From Flavobacteriales bacterium (GTDB lineage: Bacteria > Bacteroidota > Bacteroidia > Flavobacteriales_D > Crocinitomicaceae): 59,893 nucleotides of DNA. Shown piece by piece: positions 42,147 through 50,499 of the stretch (within the stretch, counting starts at the first letter, position 1; the number at the start of each line of letters is the position of its first letter). The notes beneath the pieces are model-generated. The model made no database searches. It worked only from the letters and a program-made list of their open reading frames with translations, and was not told the origin of the DNA. The position numbers and the translations under genes are program-made. The DNA is taken from NCBI GenBank assembly GCA_015665275.1, contig JADFAL010000020.1, positions 8,020 to 67,912 of the forward strand. Direction: 5' to 3'.

Positions 42147-43586
42147 ATGAGAAATCTGGCTTTGCACTGGAAAATATTGATTGCCATGGCACTAGGTGTT
42201 GTATGGGCTATTGTATCGGGGTATTTTCATTGGAATGACTTCACGATAGATTGGATTGATCCTTTTGGGACAATTTTCATCAATGCGTTAAAATTGATTG
42301 CGGTACCGTTGGTGCTTTTTTCCATAATTACTGGGGTAGCTGGAATGGGAGATCCTCGATTATTGGGTAGAATAGGAGGGAAGACGCTTGGTTTTTACCT
42401 CGTTACCACGATCGTTTCCATTTCGATGGGATTACTTCTAGTGAATGCAATTAAGCCCGGAGCGATCTCGAATGAGGATACGCGCGTCAATCGAAGGCTT
42501 CAATATGAACTTTGGACTGAGGAAGCAAAGGTCGATATCAAAGACGGGCGCCACGAATTGGAATCAGCTACTCCAGAACAAATAGCCAAAGCCCAAAAAT
42601 CGATTAGTAAGTCTAAGGACTCCGACGAATACAAGAAAGCTGAGGATAAAAGAAAAAAGGCCGATGCCGCAAAAACGGGAGACGGTCCGCTGCAGCCTTT
42701 GGTAGATATGGTTCCTAGTAACATTATAGTCGCCATGGGAGATGGACGCTTCATGCTTCAGGTAATAGTTTTTGCCTTGCTCTTTGGCTTTTCACTTGCG
42801 TTATTGCCAAAAAACAATAGATCGGAAGGCGTGGTTAGCTTTTTCGAAGGCATGAATGATGTGTTTATCAAAATGGTGAATCTCATTATGATTGCGGCGC
42901 CGTTTTTTGTATTCTGTCTGATGGCCGGAGTGCTAGCGAAATCCGCAGATTCTCTAAATGAACTCGGTGAAATTTTCTTGCAATTATTGGGATATTCACT
43001 GGTCGTTATAACAGGGCTTGGACTTCTTATGTTCGGCTTCTATCCATCGCTTTTGCGATTGTTTGGTGTACCGATTTCGTATCGAACTTTTTTCAACAAG
43101 ATGAGCCCAGCACAGTTTCTGGCGTTTTCAACAAGTTCGAGTGCAGCTACATTGCCACTCACGATCAACCGTGTAACGAAAGGATTGGGAGTTTCAGAGA
43201 AATCAACCGACTTTGTGCTACCAATTGGCGCTACGGTGAATATGGATGGAACTTCCTTATATCAAGCGGTTGCAGTAATCTTTCTAGCGCAGTATCATGA
43301 TGTTGATTTGGACATTATGCAGCAATTGGGCATCGTACTTACAGCAACGTTGGCTTCCATTGGCGCAGCAGCTGTTCCTGGAGCTGGTTTAATTATGTTG
43401 ATGATTGTACTGGAATCGGTAGGGTTGAACCCGATGTGGGTTGCCATTGTCTTGCCGATGGATCGAATTTTGGATATGTGCAGAACGGTGATCAATGTGA
43501 CGAGTGATGCAACGGTATCGGCTGTCGTGGCCAAGACAGAGAAGATGGAGTTTGCGGAGATCGATCCGAATGAGTCTGTATCGTAA
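42147..43586 (+). CDS. Dicarboxylate/amino acid:cation symporter (DAACS family)
   Basis: 479 residues. Family marks are FINALKLIAVPLVLFSIITG at about 47-66, the serine-rich hairpin AFSTSSSAATLPLTINRVT and the binding-site segment LPIGATVNMDGTSLYQAV, then MDRILDMCRTVINVTSD. These are the substrate and Na-binding elements of the DctA/GltP family. A polar insertion of about 70 residues (about 110-180: NRRLQYELWTEEAKVDIKDG and a Lys-rich stretch) lies between two early helices, making it longer than the usual 420-440. Substrate (glutamate, aspartate, C4-dicarboxylate) cannot be assigned. A weak TATCTTCG box precedes the ATG. Monocistronic. Confidence 0.88.
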   Translation: MRNLALHWKILIAMALGVVWAIVSGYFHWNDFTIDWIDPFGTIFINALKLIAVPLVLFSIITGVAGMGDPRLLGRIGGKTLGFYLVTTIVSISMGLLLVNAIKPGAISNEDTRVNRRLQYELWTEEAKVDIKDGRHELESATPEQIAKAQKSISKSKDSDEYKKAEDKRKKADAAKTGDGPLQPLVDMVPSNIIVAMGDGRFMLQVIVFALLFGFSLALLPKNNRSEGVVSFFEGMNDVFIKMVNLIMIAAPFFVFCLMAGVLAKSADSLNELGEIFLQLLGYSLVVITGLGLLMFGFYPSLLRLFGVPISYRTFFNKMSPAQFLAFSTSSSAATLPLTINRVTKGLGVSEKSTDFVLPIGATVNMDGTSLYQAVAVIFLAQYHDVDLDIMQQLGIVLTATLASIGAAAVPGAGLIMLMIVLESVGLNPMWVAIVLPMDRILDMCRTVINVTSDATVSAVVAKTEKMEFAEIDPNESVS

Positions 43587-43605
43587 GAAATAATAAACCT
43601 ATCAA

Positions 43606-43694
43606 GATGGAAGCAAGTTGCGACCAGGTTTCCGAGGTCAATGGAGATGACTAAATAAATATCAGAAACCTCTTGTGGCCGTCTTGCATCCATC
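43606..43694. repeat. Long imperfect inverted repeat between convergent genes
   Basis: Left arm 43606-43632 (GATGGAAGCAAG...GGTTTC) and right arm 43665-43694 (GAAACC...CTTGCATCCATC) pair with a few mismatches over about 27 bases around a 32-base spacer. It lies between the symporter stop and the OmpA gene stop. No T-run, so not a classical terminator. Confidence 0.6.
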
Positions 43695-43711
43695 TCGACA
43701 GATTTACCTAA

Positions 43712-44923
43712 TCAAAGATTTTGCTTAAAGTCGTTTCTTTTGATTTTGTATTTCCGGTGTATTACCTTGTTTCGTGTACGGATGAACAAAAATTTACTCC
43801 GTTCGGTGGTGGGGCAACTCCCCATATACGTATTGCCATCCAGTTCTGACAAAGGCCGCGTTTCAAATTCAAGTATGTTACCTTCTTTATCAGTCGCAGT
43901 GATTTGTATCAAGGCGGTAGGACAGCAAGTTCTATCCACAATTACCTTTTTGCCTTTTCTTTTTTTTGATGGATACCGAACTCCCGTTAGAGGACAATCG
44001 CAGTAAATAGTTACCGATTGAATCGACAGTCCAGACCTCCACTTACGTTTAAAACGCGTTTTCGGAGGAGGTAGTGTAATCGGTTCCAAACAATCCATGT
44101 TTAAACTTCCAATTCCTGAAAGGCTTACCTGAAAGAAATTTTGACCATCCATGGCTACAGTTGGAACATTTTCAGGTGACACACGCACCCAAGCGCCTTC
44201 TTCGTCCGCTTCCCAGCGCTGCATGTTTTCAACACCACATTCTATTCCACGGGATGGAATAAATACATCAATTGCAATTCCATCGCAGACCTCATAATTC
44301 ATCATTCCACTGGAGACCAATTGATCGCCGTCTTCCGAAACGGTTAACAACCCTTCATCTGCTAATGCTTTTGCCGTATAGAACTCTTCAATCTTCACGC
44401 AGTCCGGATTTTCTAAATAGAAACACTTGTTGATTCTGTACTTCGTTCCCTGAGGAAGTGTAATAATAGTATCCTCAGTGCATTCATCAATTGCTTCTGC
44501 AACTAATTCAGGTTCATCAGGAATAGGTTTGAGCCAAAATTTAATTTGTACACGACGATTGGCCTGTTTTCCCAGGTTTGTGGAGTTGCTTTCCCGAGGT
44601 TCGGACTCACCGACAAACGAAGTGGAGATTAGATTTTCCGGGATGCCTTGCTCCGAAAGGAAATCTTTCACTCCTTCCACACGTTCATTTGATAAATTCA
44701 AGTTGTATGCTTCCGAAGCATCGCTGTCCGTGTGTCCAATTAAGGTGATACGAAATATACTTTCGACAGCGGTGTTCTCGAACAATTCTCGAATATCGGA
44801 TTGGAACTTTTCCTTGATCTCGGATTTATCCGGATCATAGAGTACGTTGTACTCAAACTCTTGAGCATTTGTGGTTGTAGCTGTAAAAGAAATTAGTACG
44901 AATGCAATAATTGCTTTTACCAA
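43712..44923 (-). CDS. OmpA-domain protein with unrecognised Cys-rich C-terminal half
   Basis: 403 residues starting at a TTG (no ATG fits) that gives a signal peptide (VKAIIAFVLISFTATTTNAQ). The OmpA/peptidoglycan-binding domain is at the N-terminal side, about 25-133: FEYNVLYDPDKSEIKEKF, LIGHTDSDASEAYNLNLSNE, GESEPRESNSTNLGKQANRR, with the Asp and Arg that bind diaminopimelate. Domain at the start rather than the end is unusual. Residues about 150-403 contain many Cys (ECTED, CVKIEEF, CDGIAIDV, ECGVENMQ, CDCPLTG, RTCCPTAL, GSCPTTER) and I recognise no family. Probably periplasmic or outer-membrane. Confidence 0.8.
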   Translation of the reverse strand: MVKAIIAFVLISFTATTTNAQEFEYNVLYDPDKSEIKEKFQSDIRELFENTAVESIFRITLIGHTDSDASEAYNLNLSNERVEGVKDFLSEQGIPENLISTSFVGESEPRESNSTNLGKQANRRVQIKFWLKPIPDEPELVAEAIDECTEDTIITLPQGTKYRINKCFYLENPDCVKIEEFYTAKALADEGLLTVSEDGDQLVSSGMMNYEVCDGIAIDVFIPSRGIECGVENMQRWEADEEGAWVRVSPENVPTVAMDGQNFFQVSLSGIGSLNMDCLEPITLPPPKTRFKRKWRSGLSIQSVTIYCDCPLTGVRYPSKKRKGKKVIVDRTCCPTALIQITATDKEGNILEFETRPLSELDGNTYMGSCPTTERSKFLFIRTRNKVIHRKYKIKRNDFKQNL

Positions 44924-45001
44924 AATAGAATTTTTTTGTCGGCCGGTAGGAGCCTCCGTTTTCTATTAATGCATCTCAATAGTAAAAGGTAACCAAGAAA
45001 T

Positions 45002-45448
45002 TCAATTATTTTTTTCTGATTCGCAATATTCCTTGATAGCCAACATATCTTTTTTCAAGGCTCGCTCTAGCATTCCTTTGATCATTCGATTGGTAATTCG
45101 AGCTAAAAAATTTGTTGGAATTGCGGTCATAACTAATCGTAACTGAACACCATCGACTTCAGATTCGGTGGAAAAAGTAGAATCCCAAGTAGTTCCGCCA
45201 GCCTTTGAAACCATTCGGATATGGGAGTTCTTTTCTTGATCGGTGATTTCTAGGACCGTAGATGCTTCGCGTTTGCCCATCAATCTGGTTTCCTTAAAAC
45301 GTGTTCCAGGGCAAGAGTGTTTTTCCGACAGAAACTCGACAGATTTTATGTGTGGCACAGCTTCCATAAATTTTTCAGGCTTTGAGATGGTTTCAAAAAC
45401 CAAATCAATAGGGGCATCAATTATAACTGTTTCGGACCATACGCTCAT
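45002..45448 (-). CDS. SRPBCC (START/Bet v 1-like) family protein
   Basis: 148 residues. The start SVWSETVIIDAPIDLVFETISKPEKFMEAVPHIKSVEFLS (seen in parts: ETVIIDAPIDLVFETISKPE and FMEAVPHIKSVEFLS) is the polyketide cyclase/SRPBCC ligand-binding fold, continued by EVDGVQLRLVMTAIPTNF and a C-terminal helix with RMIKGMLERALKKDM. It binds a hydrophobic ligand that cannot be named. The gene follows uvrA by 11 bases on the same strand and is probably in its transcript. Confidence 0.8.
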   Translation of the reverse strand: MSVWSETVIIDAPIDLVFETISKPEKFMEAVPHIKSVEFLSEKHSCPGTRFKETRLMGKREASTVLEITDQEKNSHIRMVSKAGGTTWDSTFSTESEVDGVQLRLVMTAIPTNFLARITNRMIKGMLERALKKDMLAIKEYCESEKNN

Positions 45449-45459
45449 GGTATTCTGTT

Positions 45460-48243
45460 TTAAGTGAGTTTCTCTTTTAAGTACATTCCCGTTGCGCTTT
45501 CTTTAGAATTTGCCAATTCTTCAGGTGTTCCAATAAAAACCAACTCTCCACCTGCATTTCCTCCACCCGGACCAAGATCAATGACGGTGTCAGCGCATTT
45601 GATTACATCCAGATTGTGTTCAATAACAATGATGGAGTGACCAGCTGCGATAAGCTCGTTAAATGCGATTATAAGTTTGTTTACATCATGAAAGTGCAGT
45701 CCGGTGGTTGGCTCGTCGAAAATAAACAGCGTAGCTGGGCTAGATGTTCCTTTTGCTAAGAATGATGCCAGTTTGATACGCTGCGCTTCACCGCCACTAA
45801 GCGTGCTTGAGGCTTGTCCTAACTGCAAATAACCGAGCCCCACTTTTACCAAAGGCTCAATCTTAGCGGCAATTTTATTCTCAATGCGACCATCAGAAGC
45901 ATCAAAGAATTCAAATGCAGATTGAATATCCATTTGAAGAATGTCAGCAATTGATTTTTCTTTGTATTGAATATCCAAGGTTTCAGCTTTATAACGAGAG
46001 CCGTTGCAATTTTCACACAACAGATGAACATCGGCCATAAACTGCATTCCAACGGTAATTTCTCCTTCTCCTTCGCACACTTCGCAGCGTCCGCCTTCAA
46101 CGTTGAAACTGAAAAATCCAGGCTTGTAATTGCGCGTTCTTGATAGGGGGAGTCGCGCAAATAAATCACGGATATCGTCGAATGCTTTTACATACGTAAT
46201 TGGATTCGATCGTGATGATTTACCAATGGGATTCTGATCTACAAATTCAATTGCTTTAACATGAGCGAAATCACCAGAAATGGATTTGAAATCACCCTGT
46301 TTGTCTCCATAGATGTCCAGATTCTTTCGAACCGCAGGAAGCAGAATTTCTGTCACCAAGGTTGATTTCCCAGAGCCACTCACGCCCGTGACACAAACCA
46401 ATTGATGCAATGGAAAATCGACATCAATATGTTGTAAGTTGTTTTGTCGTGCTCCGACGATTGAAATTTTATTTTTTCCTTTTCGACGCTTCTTAGGAAC
46501 CGGAATTTCTTGTACTCCCGTTAAATATCGCGCCGTAAGACTATTTTTTGCCTTGATTAGGTTTTTGTGTGATCCTTGGAATACCACCTCGCCTCCATAA
46601 ATACCAGCTTTCGGGCCAATATCCAAAATTTCATCCGCAGCCTTCATGATATCTTCCTCGTGTTCGACCACAATTACGGTGTTTCCAAGATCACGCAATG
46701 ATTTCAGTACGTTGATCAATCGCTCGGTGTCTTTTGGGTGCAAACCGATGGAAGGTTCATCCAGTATGTACATCGATCCAACCAAACTACTTCCTAGCGA
46801 AGTGGCAAGGTTGATGCGTTGCGACTCTCCTCCAGAAAGTGAATTCGACTGGCGGTTTAAGGTCAAATACCCAAGCCCGACTTCATCTAAGAAGCGCAAA
46901 CGATTGGCAATCTCCGGTAAAATGCGTTTGATTACCTGACTGTCATATTTGCTTGGCTTAATGCTGTCAAAGAACTTCAGGCTATCTACAACAGGCATCA
47001 ACACGACATCTGTAATCGATTTGCCACTGACCTTAACGAACGAAGCATCTTTTCGCAGTCGAGTACCACGGCAATCAGGGCATTCGGTCTTTCCTCGATA
47101 CCTTGAGAGCATTACGCGGTATTGAATCTTGTATGATTTACTTTCAACGAATTTGAAGAAATCATGAATTCCTTTCACGCCCTTCCTTCCATGCCATAGA
47201 AGATCCAACTGCTCATCATTGAGTTCGGAAATGGGGCGGTGGATCGGAAAGCCAAATTCAGATGATTGTTGTACGAAGCGATCTCGGTATTGACTCATTT
47301 TATCGCCTTTCCAAGCAACAACAGCACCTTCGTAAAGACTAAGATCTTTATTAGGAATAACCAAGTTTGGATCGATTCCGATAACTTGTCCAAATCCTTC
47401 GCAGGTTTGACATGCCCCAAACGGATTGTTAAAGGTGAAGAAATGTTCACTCGGTTCCTGAAACTCCATTCCGTCCAATTCAAAACGATTGGAAAAATCG
47501 GTCATTTTCTTGTTGGACATGTTAAGAACCAAGCATGTCCCATTTCCTTCAGCAAATGCGAGTGCAACAGAATCGCCATATCTTGAAACGTTATCGCTGT
47601 CCGAGAAATCAATTTGAATTCTATCAACTACCAATAGGGCAGAGGCGATGCCTTCCGGCGTTTTCTCTATTATATCTTCAATGAGAACAAACGCATCATT
47701 ATGATACAGCCGCACATAACCTTGTTGTTTCAGAATTTCTAATTGGCGATCATTACCGTATTTCTCAAAGCCTGCCAATGGAGCAAGAATAACTGCCCGC
47801 GATCCATCTTCCAAGGTACGCAAGTGATCTACAACATCCGTAACCGAATGCTTCTTCACTTCATTCCCTGAAATGGGGGAGTATGTTTTTCCGATTCTAG
47901 CGAATAGCACTTTTAGATAATCGTAAATTTCAGTACTAGTTCCTACGGTAGAACGCGGATTGTTTGACGTTACTTTCTGCTCAATGGCAATCGCCGGAGC
48001 AATTCCTTTTATATAGTCTGTTTCGGGTTTGTTCAGTTTTCCAAGGAATTGTCGTGCATAAGACGATAAACTTTCGATGTACCGTCGTTGTCCTTCGGCA
48101 TACAAAGTGTCAAATGCTAATGAAGACTTCCCCGAACCTGAAAGTCCAGTAATTACGGTGAACTTTCCATGCGGAATTTTGACGTCAATGTTTTTAAGAT
48201 TGTGGACGCGCGCGCCTTTAATTTCGATTTCCTTCTGCTTCAA
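45460..48243 (-). CDS. uvrA: Excinuclease ABC subunit A
   Basis: 927 residues, near the usual 940. The damage sensor of nucleotide excision repair. Two ABC modules are visible: Walker A GLSGSGKS (33-40) and GVSGSGKST, signatures LSGGESQRI and LSGGEAQRI, and Walker B regions [11 protein letters not shown] and [11 protein letters not shown]. Zinc motifs are [16 protein letters not shown] and [19 protein letters not shown]. The start is a TTG at 48243, since no ATG or GTG lies in frame nearby and the N-terminus [16 protein letters not shown] sits at the usual distance from Walker A. Upstream lies the 522-base gap; the downstream SRPBCC gene is 11 bases away. Confidence 0.95.
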   Translation of the reverse strand: MKQKEIEIKGARVHNLKNIDVKIPHGKFTVITGLSGSGKSSLAFDTLYAEGQRRYIESLSSYARQFLGKLNKPETDYIKGIAPAIAIEQKVTSNNPRSTVGTSTEIYDYLKVLFARIGKTYSPISGNEVKKHSVTDVVDHLRTLEDGSRAVILAPLAGFEKYGNDRQLEILKQQGYVRLYHNDAFVLIEDIIEKTPEGIASALLVVDRIQIDFSDSDNVSRYGDSVALAFAEGNGTCLVLNMSNKKMTDFSNRFELDGMEFQEPSEHFFTFNNPFGACQTCEGFGQVIGIDPNLVIPNKDLSLYEGAVVAWKGDKMSQYRDRFVQQSSEFGFPIHRPISELNDEQLDLLWHGRKGVKGIHDFFKFVESKSYKIQYRVMLSRYRGKTECPDCRGTRLRKDASFVKVSGKSITDVVLMPVVDSLKFFDSIKPSKYDSQVIKRILPEIANRLRFLDEVGLGYLTLNRQSNSLSGGESQRINLATSLGSSLVGSMYILDEPSIGLHPKDTERLINVLKSLRDLGNTVIVVEHEEDIMKAADEILDIGPKAGIYGGEVVFQGSHKNLIKAKNSLTARYLTGVQEIPVPKKRRKGKNKISIVGARQNNLQHIDVDFPLHQLVCVTGVSGSGKSTLVTEILLPAVRKNLDIYGDKQGDFKSISGDFAHVKAIEFVDQNPIGKSSRSNPITYVKAFDDIRDLFARLPLSRTRNYKPGFFSFNVEGGRCEVCEGEGEITVGMQFMADVHLLCENCNGSRYKAETLDIQYKEKSIADILQMDIQSAFEFFDASDGRIENKIAAKIEPLVKVGLGYLQLGQASSTLSGGEAQRIKLASFLAKGTSSPATLFIFDEPTTGLHFHDVNKLIIAFNELIAAGHSIIVIEHNLDVIKCADTVIDLGPGGGNAGGELVFIGTPEELANSKESATGMYLKEKLT

Positions 48244-48467
48244 CCCAAATAATTTTTTTGCTAGAGATATAAAGATAGTAGTTCTTTGAGGGGGAATTGC
48301 TTTGTTGCGATCAAATATTACAATGCCATTTGATTTTACCTCATAAACACAAGCAACGAGAAGGGTTCAAATTTTGACTAGCGCGCTAGGGGCGCCTAAG
48401 ATGACCCCTTTATAATCCCTAGTTCCTTCTTTTATGTGGTTAATGATATTTGCAGCCTTGCGGTTAT

Positions 48468-48475
48468 TACCTTTG
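48468..48475 (+). promoter_or_regulatory. Extra -7 box TACCTTTG
   Basis: Exact TAnnTTTG match about 290 bases before the sigma factor ATG. It would start an RNA covering the tiny frames and the hairpin. A TTTG at 48449-48452 is 15 bases upstream. Confidence 0.4.
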
Positions 48476-48637
48476 CGGTGATCAAAAAAAATATTAAAAA
48501 TGAAGCCTCATAAACTACTAACAGTGAAAGGGATATAGGGAGATGCTAAAGAAAAACGAAAAAAATTATCTTTTTTACCAACCCTTTCGGAAATGCTTCC
48601 GTTTAGGTCATGTATGAAGAAAAAAATACTCTACTAA

Positions 48638-48668
48638 TTTGGTAGTCTATTTAATTTTCGTATATTAG
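48638..48668 (+). promoter_or_regulatory. Putative promoter of the ECF sigma factor
   Basis: TTTG (48638-48641), 19 bases, then TATATTAG (48661-48668): the ideal spacing, with one mismatch to TAnnTTTG. It leaves a leader of about 90 bases before the ATG. Confidence 0.55.
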
Positions 48669-48765
48669 TTATTCAATTCAATTATAAAACGCGATAGCCT
48701 ATAGGATATAACATTACTTAAACACAGTTTGAACTCAGGATTTAAACTATTAAATAAGGTAAGTT

Positions 48766-49362
48766 ATGGCTATGGAAAACATCGACGATCGCGTTCTTGT
48801 TAGCGCATACATTAGTGGAAACGAGCAAGCATTTGAGACTTTGCTCATGCGTCACAAGGATAAAATTTACCGTTTCATTGCAATGAAAGTTCGAGATAAC
48901 GCTTTGGCGGAAGATATCTTCCAAGATGCGTTTATCAAAATCGTGAATACTTTGAAAGCGGGTAACTACAACGAGGAAGGGAAGTTTTTGCCATGGGCAA
49001 TGCGTATCGCTCACAACCTTGTTATTGATCATTTTCGTAAAGCCAATAAGGTGAAAATGATTTCAGAATCTAGTTCGCAACGTGACGACTTCAATATTTT
49101 TCACACAATTAAGCAAGAAGATGAAAACGCATTTGAGTGTTTGACGCGTGAGGAATTAGAAGGTCAAATGGTAGGGTTAATAGATCACTTACCAGAATCG
49201 CAGCGTGATATTCTAATAATGCGTATCTTTAAAGAAATGTCTTTCAAGGATATAGCAGATTTGGAAGATATCAGCATCAACACAGCGCTCGGAAGAATGC
49301 GTTACGCGTTGATTAACATGAGAAAATTAATCGATCAACACAATTTGGTCGTACATATTTAA
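48766..49362 (+). CDS. ECF-type RNA polymerase sigma factor
   Basis: 198 residues. Region 2 is at about 15-88 (NEQAFETLLMRHKDKIYRF, DNALAEDIFQDAFIKI, FLPWAMRIAHNLVIDHFRK) and region 4 at about 135-185 (LIDHLPESQRDILIMRIF, MSFKDIADLEDISINTALGR, MRYALINMRKLI). Both are complete. It directs RNA polymerase to its own promoter set. No anti-sigma factor gene is adjacent, which differs from the usual FecI/RpoE pairing. ATG 48766 or the ATG two codons later are both possible. A terminator follows. Confidence 0.9.
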   Translation: MAMENIDDRVLVSAYISGNEQAFETLLMRHKDKIYRFIAMKVRDNALAEDIFQDAFIKIVNTLKAGNYNEEGKFLPWAMRIAHNLVIDHFRKANKVKMISESSSQRDDFNIFHTIKQEDENAFECLTREELEGQMVGLIDHLPESQRDILIMRIFKEMSFKDIADLEDISINTALGRMRYALINMRKLIDQHNLVVHI

Positions 49363-49426
49363 GAAGTTGAAAGTGGTTGTTGCTTTGAGATGAGTCCACA
49401 ATAACTTTTAATGTAGTAAGTATAAT

Positions 49427-49458
49427 AATCCCGGCATGAAGATGTCGGGATTTCTTTT
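49427..49458 (+). terminator. Intrinsic terminator of the sigma factor gene
   Basis: AATCCCGGCAT pairs with ATGTCGGGATT (one G-T pair) around a 4-base loop, followed by TTCTTTTT. Confidence 0.9.
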
Positions 49459-49530
49459 TACAACGCATCTCTAATCCATTAGAAGCAGTGCTACTTTTTA
49501 CTCGATGTGCTGAAAATTAATCTGAATAAT

Positions 49531-49580
49531 ATCTAGCGCCTAATATCCGAAAGTCTAGAGTCTTTGCTCTACCCTCTACT
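49531..49580. repeat. Heptanucleotide repeat array running into a gene end
   Basis: Seven degenerate 7-base units, ATCTAGC, GCCTAAT, ATCCGAA, (A), GTCTAGA, GTCTTTG, CTCTACC, CTCTACT, related to the array at 26225. The last unit covers the stop codon of the minus-strand acyltransferase gene at 49576. Confidence 0.6.
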
Positions 49581-50499
49581 CCTCAATGCGCATGTGACGT
49601 TCTTTCTTATCCTCGTAAATATCGTCTAAGGATACAAGAATAGCCGTTTCTTCAACACTTCCAAAGTCAGGGTTTACTGCTGTGCCGAACGTTTTCATTG
49701 TTGGAGAAAGGTTCATGTATATATTCACTAACGGCGGAATGAATTCTCCGCGTTCTCGAACAAATGAATTCAACTTTTTAAACCCTTCTTTAAAATCCAA
49801 ACCTTCTAGAATGGCATCGAAGGCTGCTTTGTCATAGGACTGTTGTAATTGATGATGTGCTTCCATAAGATTTTCCTCGTCTGGAAAAAAATGGTGCATG
49901 AAGTGAAGTAAGAAGTCACGTGCCTCCGTGTTGTAGGTTGGATACATAGTAACTTTTCCAAAGAAATATTTAATCTCTGGGTGATTCAACACCACTGCGC
50001 CCAATCCATCCCAAATATTGTCCAATGCGAACAATCCTTTTCTTGGATTCACCGCTGGTTGGAAATTGGGTTGTACCCAACTGCGTCCTAATTCAATTGT
50101 ATTTGGTAAGTAATTCTGAACGAACTCTTCCTCGAACTGAAAGTAATTTGCGGTTGAGAGCGCTAACTTTTCATCGTCATTATTCAAAACCTTAGAGCAG
50201 AGAATATAACGGTAGCCCCCAATAATTTCTTCGTCTTCGGGGGACCAAACAATGAGTTGGTCGTAGCAATTTTTGGAAGTATCGTAATCATCAAGATCGA
50301 GCTCTTTTCCTGTTCCTCCACCGGAAGCACGGAAGGTAACTTCTCTTAAACGACCAATCTCGCGAATCACGTTTGGCGCATTGTGTATGTTAACAGCATA
50401 TATTTCGTTGCCGCCCTTGCGCGTTTTCCGTAAGAAACGATCTTTTGATAGTTCTTTCTTTAAAACCGATATTTCCACTGGATCAATGATCTTATCCAT
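49576..50499 (-). CDS. GNAT-fold N-acyltransferase (OlsB/GlsB-like)
   Basis: 307 residues. Stretches such as NVIREIGRLREVTFRASGGGTG, LDLDDYDTSKNCYDQLIVW, IIGGYRYILC, TIELGRSWVQPNFQP and YFFGKVTMYPTYNTEARDFL are those of the OlsB-like family that N-acylates amino acids with 3-hydroxy fatty acyl groups. In Bacteroides the homologous GlsB, with GlsA, makes glycine lipids. Its start overlaps the stop of the PlsC-like gene by 8 bases, so the two are coupled. Glycine as substrate is inferred from that pairing; ornithine or another amino acid is possible. The 3' end sits on a heptamer repeat array. Confidence 0.75.
   Translation of the reverse strand: MDKIIDPVEISVLKKELSKDRFLRKTRKGGNEIYAVNIHNAPNVIREIGRLREVTFRASGGGTGKELDLDDYDTSKNCYDQLIVWSPEDEEIIGGYRYILCSKVLNNDDEKLALSTANYFQFEEEFVQNYLPNTIELGRSWVQPNFQPAVNPRKGLFALDNIWDGLGAVVLNHPEIKYFFGKVTMYPTYNTEARDFLLHFMHHFFPDEENLMEAHHQLQQSYDKAAFDAILEGLDFKEGFKKLNSFVRERGEFIPPLVNIYMNLSPTMKTFGTAVNPDFGSVEETAILVSLDDIYEDKKERHMRIEE

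Larger units (their letters stand above)
48244..48765. other. Structured gene-free interval of 522 bp
   Basis: Divergent promoter region of uvrA and the sigma factor. It contains a perfect palindrome CTAGCGCGCTAG (48377-48388), an AGGGG...CCCCT hairpin (48387-48408), an extra -7 box TACCTTTG (48468-48475), two very short frames (48500-48538, 12 codons; 48543-48617, 24 codons), a hairpin CGGAA-ATGC-TTCCG within CCT...AGG (about 48581-48606), and the sigma factor promoter (48638-48668). No longer reading frame is supported. Confidence 0.6.
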
